NCBI GenBank assembly: GCA_019155185.1 | Contig: CM032817.1 | Span: forward strand, 8,390,034 to 8,454,033 | Direction: 5' to 3' | Length of the DNA stretch: 64,000 nucleotides | Origin: Beaufortia kweichowensis | Lineage: Eukaryota > Chordata > Actinopteri > Cypriniformes > Gastromyzontidae | Shown here: piece after piece, positions 1 through 12,694 of the stretch | Position numbering within the stretch: the first letter of the stretch is position 1 | Layout of the letters: the number at the start of each line of letters is the position of its first letter | The notes under the pieces: generated by a model | What the model saw: only the letters and a program-made list of their open reading frames with translations | Told to the model about the DNA's origin: nothing | The model's database searches: none | Program-made: the position numbers and the translations under genes

Positions 1-3000
1 CATCCAAATTTGTTTGCCAATTGTCACCACTGTTGAGGTTTGTATAATACAAACTGAAAGAGAAACTAGACAAAGATTATGCTATACCCAAAAACAGAAA
101 CATTGTTGATAATGCATGTTAGGTTGTTTTATCCCATTCATGCATTAATTACTTTTTTGGATGCAAATACAACGGTGTTTCAATTTGCATTTAGTGTTTG
201 ATCACAGGCTCATGATGCTCCATTATTCCTTGTGTTTGCTGATCATGTGCTCTCCTTATTTCAGTTTGTTTCACTTGTTTTTCTCATTACCTGCCTGATT
301 TCTACACTGAAAATATCTGTTGAATTAACATTGAAAGATGTGTGTTTGCTTTAGTTGGACTCTCGACTCTAGTGCTTTAATGTTTCTACTGAATCAAATA
401 GATGTCTAGAATCAGTGTATAAAACTCAACAGGGCGACAATGAACTAATGAAAGCTTAATGCTGCAATGCATGCTGGGTATCAACATTTATAACTCCCAG
501 CATGCATTGCAGTTGATCTTTTCATCTGAATTAGTTTGATAATCGTGCACCATTGTTGAGGTTTGTATGATGCAAACTGAAAGAGAAAGTAGACCGACCA
601 TCTATCAAAGATTTCGCTTTGTCCAGAAGTGAAAAATCTTTGTAGAAACTAAAATGTTGTAGAAAATGTAGTGTTCTGTGTTCCCATTCATGCATCAATT
701 GTTTGAATATTTTTGTTAAAATAAACATGCCTTTTTCACTTTTTTTTCATTTTACATTCAGTGTTTGGTTGTTCCTTGTTTTTGCTGATATGTGCAAAGA
801 GCACTCATTTCAGAGTTCACTTGTTTTTCTCATAACCTGCCCAATTTTTACGTTGAAAAATTCTGTTGGATTATCATTAAAAAAATATTTGTTTGCGTTA
901 TTTGGTCTCTTGACTCTCATGTTTGAATGTTGTTTTTCTGGGTGTTGTACCACAGTTCTACATCACATTTGCTATGGATTAGAATCAATCAGAACCAGAT
1001 ATGGTGATGTTGAAATTGTTTTTAAGTATCGTATTATTAATGTTTGAATGGTGTGGTAATATAGCAAAAGATTAAAGCAGCATTACGACTGTCATATATA
1101 ACAAGACACTTTTAAAGAAAAGGTTGAATTGCTGAATCAAATAGATGTCTAGAATCAGTGTATGAAACTTAACAATGGCGACAATAAACTAATGAAAGCT
1201 TAATGCTGCAATGCATGCTGGGTATCAACATTTATGACTCCCAGCATGCACTGCAGTTGATCTTTTCCTCTGAATTAGTTTGATAATCGTCCACCATTGC
1301 TGAGGTTTGTATAATACAAACTGAAAGAGAAAGTAGACCAGCTCTGCCAAATATGAAAAAAAGCTTTGTTGAAACACAGCTATTGTATAAAATATATTAT
1401 CTGATGTCAATTTCTATTAGTACATTAGTTATTTTTATACAGTGTTTTGGGAAATCTAAAGGTTTTTTATTTCACTTTAAGACCAGTGTTTAATAATGCC
1501 TCCATTATTCCTTGTTTTTGCTCTTCATGTGTTTTTTTTTTGTCCAGTCTCATTATTTCACTTTTCTTTCTCATTTCTACACTGAAAAAATCTGTTGAAT
1601 TAAAATGTAAAATTTTTGAATTTCTAAAGTTTGTTCAAGTTTGGGTCCAGACTAGTGTTTTTTTTTGTTGTAATGCAGTGTTATATTTGCTGTGACTAAG
1701 AATCATTCTTAACCATATGATATGGTGATGTTGAAACAGTTTTTAAGTGTTGTTTTAGTAATGTACGGCTGTCATATTCAACAAATCAAACTTACAGAAA
1801 CGATTGAACTGCTGAATCAAATAGATGTTTAGAATCAGTGTATGAAACTTAACAAGGGTGACAATAAACTAATGAAAGCTTAATGCTGCAATGCATGCTG
1901 GGTATCAACATTTATGACTCCCAGCATGCACTGCAGTTGATCTTTTCATCTGAATTAGTTTGATAATCGTCCACCATTGTTGACGTTTGTATGCAGCAAA
2001 CTGAAAGTGAAAGTTGACCAGCCAACCAGCAAAGATTTAGCTCTGCCCAAAACCAAAAAGAATCTTTGAAAAACATTAATATAGTAGAAACCCATCTGTC
2101 TTTAAAGTTGCGTTCTAAAGTTTTGTTAATTATATTTGTACATTTTTGCAGGCATATGCAGAGGTTTTTCACTTTACATTCAGCTTTTGGTCACAGTATC
2201 CTGATACCCCCCATTATTCCTTGTTTTTGCTGATCTTTCTTTTTGGCCTGTCTCCTTTCACTTGACTGTCTTGTTATCTGCCTGAATTTTACACTGGAAA
2301 CCAATCCACAGGATCACCCAATCCATAATTGTTATATGCAAAACATTTGATGAAAGTTCTAACTTACACAATATAAACTTTTTATTTATCTTTCATAAAA
2401 CACTAATGTAACTGAACTTGAAGTTTAAATGCATATCCTCTCACAGCCTAAGCATAAGCACCGCTCTTCTGAACAATGGTAACCATAAAAATCATTTGAG
2501 TCAATGTTAAAAAATGGTTCATTTGTCAGTGTTAATTTCATTGAATCAGTATCACTTTTGCAACAGCAATTAATGTTAAATATGTTTAAATTTTATCAAA
2601 ACACCATAATGGTGACCAGTGTTTGCTTTATTTGGGCTCTTGTGCTTTACTGTTTGGTTTTGTTTGGCTGTGCTACAATGCACTTGCTATAGTTAAGAAC
2701 ATTTAGAATCAATCAGATCCAGTGATGATGATTTTAAAATGATGATGACGTAATTGTTTTTAGGTGTTGTATTATTAATGTGTGAGGTTAAAGCAGCATT
2801 ATGGCTGTCTTATTCTACTCTAGAATTAACAAAACATACTTACAATTCTTGTCAAACAACATAAACAAATAGACGTCTAGAATCAGTGTATGAAACTCAA
2901 CAAGGGTGACAATCAACAAATGAAAGCTTCACACTGCAATGCATGCTGGGTATCAACATTGACTCTCTTGACTCTTGTCCTTTAATGTTTGTTTGTTTGG

Positions 3001-3790
3001 CTGTTGTAACACTGTTCCACAATGCATTTGCTAAAGACACTAAGAATCTATGAGATCCAAATCTGGTGATGATGACTTTCAAACGACAATGTAATTGCTT
3101 TTACAATTTTACAACGTCTACTAATGTGTGAATGGTGTGAAACAACGCAGTGTGAGATTAAGGCAGCATTACAGCTAACATCTTCTCTCCTGGTATTAAC
3201 AAAACATACATTTGATAAACCCGCTGAATCAAATAGATGTCTAGAATCAGTGTATGAAACTCAACAAGGGCGACAATCAACAAATGAAAGCTTAAGGCTG
3301 CAATGCATGCTGGGTATCAATGTTATGAGTATCTGATGTCATGTCCTATTCATACATTAATTATTATTTTTATACATTTTTGAGGCAAATGTAAAGGTTT
3401 TTCACTTCTATTTTACTTTTATTTCAGTGTTTGGTCACAGAATCCTGATGCCCCCATTATTCCATGTTGTTGTTTTTGCTAATCGTGCTTTTTTTGCACC
3501 ATCCGCTCATTTCAGTTTCTTTCATGCTTTCTCATTATCTTCTAATTTCTACACTGAAAAAATCTTTTGGATTAACATTAAACAGTATGTATATCACTTG
3601 CACATATTAATGTTGTGTTTACAAAGCACAGTTTATCCATGTTCACATCACCCTATTCATGTTTGCTTAACATGGATTTCAGATGTAAAACTTTGGATCA
3701 AGTTTTAGTCAAAACATCATCTTAACAGAATTTAGGCTTGGACACATATCCTCTCACAGCACTCTTCTAAACGATGGTAACCATAAAAGA
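1..3790. repeat. Large tandem repeat, about 0.7 kb units, cut by the window edge
   Basis: The same ordered blocks recur through this stretch. One block contains AGAATCAGTGTATGAAACT and GCAATGCATGCTGGGTATCA and occurs near 391, 1131, 1811, 2866 and 3223. A second block, TGAGGTTTGTATAATACAAA and variants, occurs near 36, 556, 1300 and 1980. A third, ACACTGAAAAAATCTGTTGA and variants, occurs near 305, 852, 1576 and 3550. Spacing is about 740, 680, 1055 and 357 bases, so units vary: one is extended and one truncated. The oldest copy runs off the left edge. Open frames inside are short and differ between copies, so I see no gene. It probably lies in a cped1 intron. It could be a local satellite or serial duplications of a MITE-like element. 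Confidence 0.85.
463..511. repeat. Perfect 16-bp inverted repeat inside the tandem unit
   Basis: The left arm TGCAATGCATGCTGGG (463-478) is exactly complementary to CCCAGCATGCATTGCA (496-511), with a 17-nt loop. Copies at about 1207-1255 and 1886-1934 keep the hairpin with one arm mismatch (CACTGCA). The later two copies near 2935 and 3299 keep only the left arm. Inverted repeats like this suggest transposon termini or a cruciform-forming site. Confidence 0.8.
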
Positions 3791-5897
3791 AAATACTCTC
3801 CAAATGCACAAAGCATGCTGGAAAATGCACTCATTCTGAAGTTGCTGTCACTATGCATTGCTGTTGGTTACCAAGGTGTTGCTATATCTAAGCTTCTATG
3901 GTATTCCATAGATACACAAATCTTAAGCTTTTTTTTCATTTGTGGCTGTTTTTATGGACTTTCTGTATGCAAGTTGTCCACCATATTAGAACAGTCAAAG
4001 CTGGTATGTAAACACTTAAGAGCAAGTTGACTGTGTGACTGCAACCATAGTTATATGCATGTATGACTACCAAGTGTTATGTTATATTATAATTTGTAAA
4101 CTAACACAATAACACAAGTTGTAAAAATCTGTAATCTTGCGTAAATAGATATAAACCACATTTTCACCTGTGAAAGATTCTTCAGAAATTTGTAGTGTTT
4201 ACAACCAGAGGCTGTAAAACATCACGGCATCTTGTAAAACTCACTGTGATTAATGACCGCAAAGGAAATGTTGACTGTTCCAAGATGGCGGACATGTCTT
4301 TGTCTAGTATGATTGAATGTGACATCTACATGTATATATTTATGATTATTCACATCTGCTATGTAACGCATTCTATTCTTTTTTCGACAAAGAAATCCTG
4401 AACCAAAGTACGAGTGATGACAACAGTGACTGCAACTGTAATCAACTGGAACAAGTAACTGCTTTATGGTTAAGGTTGTGATTATTTGATAGGAATGTGT
4501 TTGCATTTTTATTGTTTTGGAAATGTAAGCCCTTGCTTTTTGTGCCAATAAAGCTGCTTTAAACTTGAGCATGAAACTGGAAAAGCACATCTGGTAGTTA
4601 TTGTGGTAGTCAGCACCGCTTCAGGAAATGGGCTGGTGTGCATTTGGCCTGAAGTCCAAACATTCATGCCTGGATGCAGTCAAAACCCAAACTACAGGAA
4701 GTACTGTTTATAGCCAGAGGGAATTATGGGATATCAGCCCTCACACTGCATCACAGTGTGATGCAACAACTCATGATTTTCATTAATTGAATGCATTTTA
4801 AAGCAGAATGCACTTAGTTCTGCTTTACCGAAAACCATGGAAAAATCTAGCGCTTCCAGCCAGTAATGCTGAAGGCAAGTCTGCAGCAATTACTGCTACA
4901 TACCAAACAGCCCTTAGTTAAACAAAGTCATGTGAATCTATGATTAAACACATACACACTATCTGAAGTGTTTAACCAACCTCCTGTATATATTTGTGAG
5001 CGTCTCAGGGGAGGAGTTGTTGCCCTGATGACCTCATAAGACTTTGTTCTCGACAGCATGTGGTTGGCAGGCCATCCCGTCAATCTGAATGACAGACAGC
5101 TGTTGACAACCTTTCCTTGGCCGCAAAACAAACACCTGCTCGCTATGGTCGTACCTTTCAGACATGTGTAATTCCGTGTGCAGTTTATAATGATGTCACA
5201 ATGTTACCCATTCAATGTGGTTTCAAAATATAGACAACAAATTTGGAAAAAAATATTTCCAAAATAAAAGCTCAAAATCACCTTATTTTGGAAGAGAGCA
5301 GATGATATGATATGAGAGCAGATTTTATGTGTAATATATGTATATAAAAGACACTAACAGAAGCCATACACAGTTCCCGTCTAAGTCCTCCATATGTGCC
5401 CTGTCATGACCTGTGGGGAAGTATTTAGGACCCCTACCGAAACCATGAAACAGTGTTTAAACTTAGCTGGACAATAGATTAACCCTTTAATAACCTGAGA
5501 GTTAACCCAATGCATTCACATGTTTATGATGTTTGCAATGTGCAAATATTTTTGGTATTGTATTGTAGAATGCTAAAATTTTATATTTTTATACTATTTT
5601 AAAGTAGTGCGTTAGATCATTGACACATGACCTCATGTTTAAATCTTGAATCAAAAATTGATTTGTATATCTTAGATAATAAAACAGTATTAGATATACC
5701 CATATAAAGCATGCATGTGTGTGGCTGTGTTTAAAATAGCAGATCATTAGACTACAGTGAAATGTTATATGCAAAGTATGCATATTTCAGTATGAATTAA
5801 AATACTTATTTATACAAATGTGTAGTACTGTATATAACAGAACACACTGTGTAAAATATCTTATCTATTATACAATGCATACTTTTCTGTCCCTCAC
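3791..5897. other. Non-coding stretch, probably cped1 intron; no exon seen
   Basis: AT-rich sequence with no frame resembling the downstream part of CPED1 on the minus strand. It holds short inverted repeats, for example TCACACTG / CAGTGTGA around 4740-4762, and an AATAAA-bearing segment near 4548. Nothing here supports a gene. Confidence 0.4.
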
Positions 5898-6070
5898 CTC
5901 TTCTGTCCTGTCTAAGTGAAGCACTGGTCTCTGCGTAACGAGGCCTGGTCCACATGATAACCCTGCTGCTGAAGAACTCTCTGATACAGCTGAACCTCTG
6001 TGTCTGACGGAGAGTTTTGACCTGTGAGAATAATGGCTTTTCCGACACAGCTGCGTTTAGAGTTTTGCAT
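5898..6070 (-). CDS. cped1: cped1 coding exon 2, with in-frame stop before the donor
   Basis: The acceptor polypyrimidine tract is TTTTCTTTCTTTCAG and the frame continues in phase 0 from exon 1. About 46 codons align with CPED1 through GYHV. The last codons before the stop (SLRRDQCFT) look unlike the family, and TAG lies at 5914-5912. Another frame stays open across the final 33 bases to the donor, ending in LHLDRTEE. A small indel between about 5945 and 5925 would explain this. Alternatives are a sequencing error, an earlier non-canonical donor, or a decaying duplicate. Confidence 0.65.
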
Positions 6071-7260
6071 CTGAAAGAAAGAAAAGAGAGAGAGATTTTT
6101 ACAGTTTTTAATTTGAACATCCAAACACGTTTTCCATAACAATGTACAACAACAGTCTGATTCATAAGCTTTTCCTCCAGCAAAGCTAAATCGTGTCACA
6201 TGTGTGAATCACAACACCAGGGGCTAATCAGAGAGACAGATGGGCAATCCTAAAGTTCCCATAAAGCAGTGTACCGTAGTAATGACCTCTCTGGGCCATC
6301 AGGTAGGAAAGAGGGCAGAACTATGATTTCTTTAAGAACAGGATTAGATCAGAACAGCCTGGGTTTATTTTCAGGTGACGGCTACCGCACAGGAGTATTG
6401 CGGGATTTCAGTTTAGCCCCGAAGGAAAGTTTATCTAGATGTAGTAAGACAAAAAAGTCTTATTTAAAGCTTCTGAGCAACCACTCCCAAATATAGCACA
6501 TGGTCATTCACTTCTGTGTTGCGTAACAGAATGAGAAGAGCACAGATTTACTTTGTAAGAGCTTTAGCATGAAGCATGCGTTTGAGAAAGGGAAGGGAGG
6601 GTTTTCCTCTTCTTCACCATGGATGACTCTGTTTCCTTTAGTCTTCTCTGCTGTCCTGATGTCTCTTTCAACTTCAAAGTACTATTATTGCCGAAGCATC
6701 AATATATATAAAAACAAAACAAAAAGAAACAAAAATAAAAAACAGAAAGAAACAAAAGCAAAAACAAAAAAGTTGTGATACTGACGTACAACATGCAGTC
6801 TAATAAAACACAATAAAACTGATTAGATTAAATCAAATTAAACTGAATTCTCTCTTTTCTTTCTTCCTTTCTCTCTCTCCTTCAACTTCCTGCTTGTAAA
6901 TGTTTCCATCTGGGAGCTCAGCCACAATAATAAAAGGGTCTTAAATGTCCTTCTCTGTGGGTTAGTAATTTGAACAACCCATAAATGTTTTTCTCAAGTA
7001 ACTGGACATGTAAATATTTGCCTGACAGAAAAAAATCTAAATAATCCCATTGGCTGACTCTGAATGAGGGATGTGAGCCATACACCTTAGCAACAACACC
7101 CTGACATCAAAGTACTGAGATTTAAACCTGCAAGCAGCACTCACATTTTCTTTCTAACTGTTAATCTTTTCTTTTTACCTATTTTTTCTCCATTAATAAC
7201 TTTCCATCATATTCATTAATCAACCCAGAAAAAAACTCGAGACAATTTATACTTCACAAC

Positions 7261-7295
<35 letters not shown>

Positions 7296-9034
7296 CCCCT
7301 CCATCACCCAGTATGTCCGTCCTCTTCTCGTCTCCGAGACCTCAGGCTACATACGATAATCTAAAACATGCAATTACTGCACTGCATTCATTTCCCTGTC
7401 TGTATCTGAAGCCCACGACGCAAACATCATTACTTCATTTGAGTACAACCAAAACAGCCCAGCGCTCAAAGCAAGTAATAACAGTCGATGAGAAACATCT
7501 CCTGAAAATAAAAAGGAAGTAGGAAGAAAGAGAAAACCATATATAACTCAAAGAGCTGAGGGAGCAGAATGATACATTTACTGTAATAAGGTCTGAAATT
7601 AAATCAGCACAAAACATTAAATCTATTCAGGAAAATCACCCTTTATTTCCCACCGCATATAAACAGGAGATGGTAATCATACATATAAATATTAATTTAG
7701 TCTTCTGGTAAAGGGATCTGGGGTTACGTCGCAGAGAAAATTGTAATGCACTCTTTATTCTGAAAAAGAAACAGGTTGAAGTCTGACATACTAAAGCCAG
7801 TGGGTCTTGAATGCCAACATGTCAAATCAAACTTGACAAACTGTATTTTTAAGTGATTGTGTGTGACAGTGTTGACCTTGTTTTGCTATGTGTGCAACTA
7901 AACACCAGAATGTTTGGACTAAATATAATACAGCTATCTTTAAAGGCCAAACTCCTGACACTGTCCCTATAGGGTCATGACCTTTATGACACACATTGCT
8001 CAGAAAAAAACATGCTATACTGACAAATACAAATAACATACACAGTTATTACATTATGCTCACAAAAAAATGAGTCTTTGTATAAACACACCGCAAGTGT
8101 TGTGCTGTGTGTATAGTACAATGAAATAACACCTGTACTCAGTCAAACAACTTAATCCTCACATGACCCTTGACCCAATAAATATACTAACACACACACA
8201 TGAATACAACACAGCTGACCAAGACATAACACAGACCAGACCACCCTGACTGATACTATACTAAAACCTACCCAGAATCCTTGGAAATAATACTTTGGTG
8301 GTACTATAGTACTTCGATGGTATCAGATGGTATAAACATGAAACATGAGCTATTATCTATTGCTGCAAAATAAAATAAAACATCAAAGAAAGTTTATCCA
8401 AAACTCCAAATCTATGTGTTGGACGGAATAGACTGTAACTTAAACGTGTAATAGTGAAGACTGCCAAGACATGTAGCGTCCTGGTAAAATCAGGGGAAAA
8501 TATCAAGATGTTTGGTGTGTGGTCTGGTACCAGTGAGGAATTAATCCTTGTGCCAAAATACCATTATCATCTCATAAACTCTAATCTGGTTCCTTACATC
8601 AGCAATGTGAAAAGACAAACATAATTACCATCACTATTACAGCTTTTCTAATCTACATTTTAAACAGCGCTGTTCAGAACTAAACGTCTCTCTCATTAAC
8701 TTAAAAAGTTCAACAAATAACCTTTAGGATCTGAAAAGTAATTTTTCATTCTTCCAACAAACTTCTTTAGTGCAAAGAACATAATGGTTCTGCAATCTAA
8801 TATTTAAACATCTGTGTCAGTTTAACAGAACAAGACCTTCACTTCAAAAGAACGCAAGATGTGGAGGGAGGGACGACAAAACGTGGCTTCTGTTAGTATT
8901 CGGCAGAGACCTCAAACTCTACTTGTCCATGCTGAGTGAATAGTTTACTTGGCGTTGGCTCAACATTTTATTCAGGCTTTCCCCCACAAACTTCTCCTTC
9001 TTTTCTTTTTCTTGCCTCTCTCTTCATCCTCCAC

Positions 9035-9102
<68 letters not shown>

Positions 9103-11404
9103 CACTCGGGGTGAAGTGTTCTGTTACCACAAGCTCCATGTAAAAGGTTCAGAGGTTAATCATGGCTGTCCAGAGGCCCCCATATATAAAAATATTTTCT
9201 CTCTCTTTCTCTTCTACACACCTCTTTAAAGCAATCCACATCAGACGCACACACAAAACTCATAACATACCAAACACGCCTCTGTGCCACATTGAGACCC
9301 TCCACAACAACAAGACACATGGCACACAAAGAAAGTGTGTCATTCTGTACTTGCTCTCTTTCTCATCGGTAAAGAAACAGCAGACAATGAACAGTCAGCA
9401 TATTTAAAGTGCACTTACACATACACGGTCTCTTTAGGGAGCATTCGGCCCAGCAGTGATTGAGTTTAGCTACGCATACAACCACAGGACTAATATAGAA
9501 TATAACATATGTTGGATGTGCTAGACGACAGGGAACCACGTCTCCCGACAGCAGGGGTTTGACTTTACATATCTTTAAATGCTGTATGGCATAGTTTAAA
9601 TTGTGATGGAATACATGGATTAGATACATCTAGCTTCTGTGATGTTAAAATGTGATATTCAAGGCTTTGCAACTAGCTGATAAAGTGTGATGCTTATAGA
9701 TCGCATAGTGAGGTTAATGTTAGACCCACATGGCAACAGTCAATGCAGTTTGTCATATTACATAAACTAATCATCTGGGAATAAATGCAATTGTGAGATT
9801 CTGGATCAGAACCAGAGCGACTTCAGTCCAAATGAACAGACAGACAAGAGACTTTTTGACATGAATGAGTTTCTCCCATTGATCTCCTGGGGCAACGAGA
9901 CGGCAATGGTTTGTTGGGAAACAGTATGTGTAGCAAATGGCACTTGTGAATATATATTATGTAATGTCACATTATGGTAATTCACAAAGCAAACATTATA
10001 ATGATCATGGTAGTTCTTTGGCTTTGGAGTGGAAAATGAAATTTTGAAATGTGCAGAAGCCTTAAAGGGACAGTACACCCTAAAAATGACATTTCTGTTA
10101 TTCGCCCACCCTCGTGTCATTTTAAACCTGTATGACTGGAGCAGAAAAGAAGATTAAGTAAAGTAATTAAGTAAAGTTGTCAGTCACTAACATTGTGCCC
10201 GACATCTCTGTTAATGTTTTTATAAGACAAATCTTTATTTCCTGTAAACTTAATCACAACAAACCCAGACACATTTAAATGAAAACAGTTCCACAATTTT
10301 CTTCATACCACAACACAAATGCAAAATCGACATACAAGCAACTTCTGTTCAGATTTCTTAATTTTCTGACTCACTCGGTTATAGATTTAGGAGCATTTAT
10401 ACAGCAGCACCAGGCGGTGTACGGGACAGTGTTGTCCCAAAACACATCAGCACTTAGGGTCCTACAGAATGATAACTCTATCCGAGCACACACACATAAG
10501 CACGGCTCACTAACAGCTGATTGAGGACAGCTGTCATGGTTCACAGTGTATACTTCCTTCTCCGAGTAAGTTAGCATGGGATTATCAGCGACACACCATC
10601 ACAACTATGGCTTAAACACATCACTTCTCTGCCCTATTCTTCTGCATCGCTAAACCCAAACCTCTCAATCACTTTTCAAGCTCTTGCACCTTTATTTTCT
10701 GCACCTCCTGCACACTCTCGAACCCATTTCCCACCCCTCCCAGACAAAAGTCATAAATAAACCTATAGCCAGGCATCCAACATGACAGCCGTTCTTTATT
10801 CTTGGCATCTCTCTTTGAATCATGCTGTCTGGTACTGACGTAACACATCCATGCAGATGTCAATCATAAATAACTTCTTCATGTGGTCTCATGAACCAAT
10901 GAATGTCCAGCCTTGAGTTTCTCCTCCCAAAATACTCTAAACAAAGACACCCATCATAAATAAACAAAACTCACATGCTATTTTTACCCAGGGGTTTCAT
11001 GCTGAAGGGGGCGGAGGGAGAGACTAATATCCCAATGCAACAGCTTTATCATTTATGTATAATAAAGTCTTGGATTGTACATTAAGGATACATATACACA
11101 TACATGGTTAATATAAAGTACTCATCATTACGCATACTCCAAAATGTTATAGACTACTTACTACATCAGTCCGAGATGTCTCAAGAAGAGATATGAGTCT
11201 CTCTGGGTTCTTCAGAAGCAGACTGTGATCAAACTTCACTGATTTATTCTTTAGGACCTGTTGATCCGACTTGAACTCGGTTTCGTTCCCATCCATAGTT
11301 TGGTAGAAGAGACCCACCGCAATCCCCAACAGCAACAGAGGTCCCGTGCAACACCTTCGGCGCAGCGTCCAGATCCCACGGAAAAACATCCTTATTTTCT
11401 TCAT
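5898..11404 (-). CDS. cped1: Cadherin-like and PC-esterase domain protein 1, first two coding exons (partial)
   Basis: Two minus-strand exons match the amino end of vertebrate CPED1, a large (about 1,000 aa) secretory-pathway protein of unknown reaction that carries cadherin-like and PC-esterase domains. Coding exon 1 is 11404-11162 (81 codons, phase 0, donor GATGTA/GTAAGT). Coding exon 2 is 6070-5898 (acceptor TTTCTTTCAG, donor AAGAG/GTGAGG). Exon 1 has an arginine-rich start followed by a hydrophobic segment (residues about 20-37), as expected for a signal anchor. Exon 2 has the conserved pattern TEVQLYQRVLQQQGYHV. In the frame fixed by that similarity, TAG at 5914-5912 precedes the donor by 14 bases. 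The other 20-odd exons are not in the window and should lie to the left. The neighbouring ing3 is in the same orientation, as in human. The identity is good; whether this copy is intact is doubtful. Confidence 0.75.
6708..6776. repeat. A-rich low-complexity tract
   Basis: Runs of AAAAC, AAAAG and AAAAT units. It creates a lysine-rich open frame on the plus strand that should not be taken for a gene. Confidence 0.8.
7263..7292. repeat. (CT)n microsatellite
   Basis: About 15 uninterrupted CT dinucleotides within cped1 intron 1. Confidence 0.95.
9040..9098. repeat. (CT)n microsatellite
   Basis: About 29 CT dinucleotides without interruption in cped1 intron 1. Serine/leucine runs in the plus-strand frames come only from this repeat. 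Confidence 0.97.
10061..10140 (+). mobile_element. Partial cyprinid MITE-like element (left end)
   Basis: AAAGGGACAGTACACCC, then a CACCCTCGTGTCATT-type block and AACCTGTATGACT. These match, in order, the left half of the element at 33775-34011. The right terminus is absent. Confidence 0.6.
11162..11404 (-). CDS. cped1: cped1 coding exon 1 (start codon, signal anchor)
   Basis: ATG at 11404-11402 opens 81 codons ending in Thr-Asp-Val at a strong donor (GTAAGT). The protein starts MKKIRMFFRG, has several Arg/Cys residues, then PLLLLGIAVGLFYQT. That resembles the CPED1 amino end, where a hydrophobic stretch also ends in LFYQT. It reads as a type II membrane anchor. Two N-glycosylation sequons (NET, NKS) follow in the lumenal part. 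Confidence 0.8.
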
Positions 11405-11850
11405 AAATATGTCTGGATAAAGTCAAAGGACATAGCATCGGGGATCTGCGTTTGGACCCCGCATCATCAATCCGAATCACGCCGCGCTCCTGCGCTCAGA
11501 CACGCGCGTCGGAAGTCCAACGCGTCCTTTAAATACGCACATATCTGAGAAACAACTTTATAACATGGTAATGGAAAATCAGGCGTGTTTTAAAAGCAAT
11601 GCATCTTATTGCTCAATCTTTTACCCATCCTAAGTGCGTCAGAGCTGGTTGTGTCTTCAGTTTTAAATGTCCGAGTATCCACAGAGGAAAGTTTCCTCTA
11701 AAGGCGTCTTTCTTCTTAAATCCGAGCCCCACGGTTTATTAAAAACAGTCCTGAGTAGCGGAACCTCATGACTGTGAGAGTAAATGATACGCCTCCTTCA
11801 CAGACGCGTGCTGTCAGAACGCGTCTGCCTCCCCGTGCCAAAAAACGCTT
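11405..11850 (-). promoter_or_regulatory. cped1: cped1 5' UTR and CpG-rich promoter region
   Basis: The sequence upstream of the cped1 ATG is markedly richer in CpG than its surroundings (many CGCG, GCGTC and CGCGC words from 11440 to 11850). On the minus strand a TATA-like GTATTTAAAGG lies at about 11526-11536, roughly 120-130 bases before the ATG. That would fit a start of transcription near 11500. The exact start is inferred. Confidence 0.5.
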
Positions 11851-12694
11851 TCAAGTCGTGGTTACCTTTCAAACCTTCACCCAGGACGCAATCTTGCGGC
11901 TGTTTTTAATAGCTGGTCTATGTGCGCACTTATGCACAAAAACGCATTAAGTTATAAAGTTGTTTGCGCCCTTAAAACGTATAGTTGCGGCTACAGCTCA
12001 TACATTACATGCGCACACGTGCGCGTAAAAAAAAGACTGGCTATATTTAACGGTAAATGCGTGCACCTGGTTTGCGTTAACAGAGCAAGTTCCCTTCATG
12101 TGCTTAAACAAAAATCATATTCTTACTCAGTTTTACAATCATCTAAACATCCTTAAAATATATATACTCACTTGAGATTTAAAAACAAGCACTGATCACA
12201 CAAAAATCCAATTTTGATAAGTATACCAAAAACATGAAATGTTTGTCTTTTTAAATTACATACTCCATCTTTTTGTTGTTTTAGGCAAACATTCAATTTT
12301 TCTAAAATTAAACATGTATTTTGTTTGTAACCTATTATGTAAACTCCTGTATTATTTCGTTTCTAAACGCATCGTTTCAAAGGTGTTTTGAAAATTGTGT
12401 TGGAAAACTGGAGATTGGCCAGACATCTGGATTACATGTGCATAAAAAAACTAAATTTGCTCTCTAAAAATGAATAATCAGAAAATACATTACAAAATAA
12501 TAATGGTAACAGTTAAACATTAACCATGTCAATGCAGTTTTAACAATTTCCTTAAAGTTAATAAATTTAGAATTATATGTATTTTGATATTTGGATACTA
12601 AGAGCATTAATTATACAATTGAGTGAATTTACATTTTCAGACTTTGAGAAGTGTTGGTTCCACTTTTACAATGCTCCTTGACACAGTATATATA
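11851..12694. other. Intergenic DNA between ing3 3' end and cped1 promoter
   Basis: Mostly AT-rich, with no gene. An NRF1/E-box-like GCGCACACGTGCGCG lies at 12011-12025 and could belong to the cped1 control region. Nothing else is recognisable. Confidence 0.4.

Larger units (their letters stand above)
6071..11161. other. cped1: cped1 intron 1
   Basis: 5.1 kb between the two cped1 exons. I find no additional exon on either strand. The contents are simple repeats (listed separately), an A-rich tract, a partial MITE-like element at 10061-10140, and otherwise unremarkable AT-rich DNA. Confidence 0.6.

Noticed and set aside
4222..4590. 122-codon minus-strand open frame
   Set aside because: No family resemblance, lies among repeat-derived sequence, and has no splice or promoter support.
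8936..9229. Serine/leucine-repeat open frames
   Set aside because: Artefact of the (CT)n microsatellite at 9040-9098.
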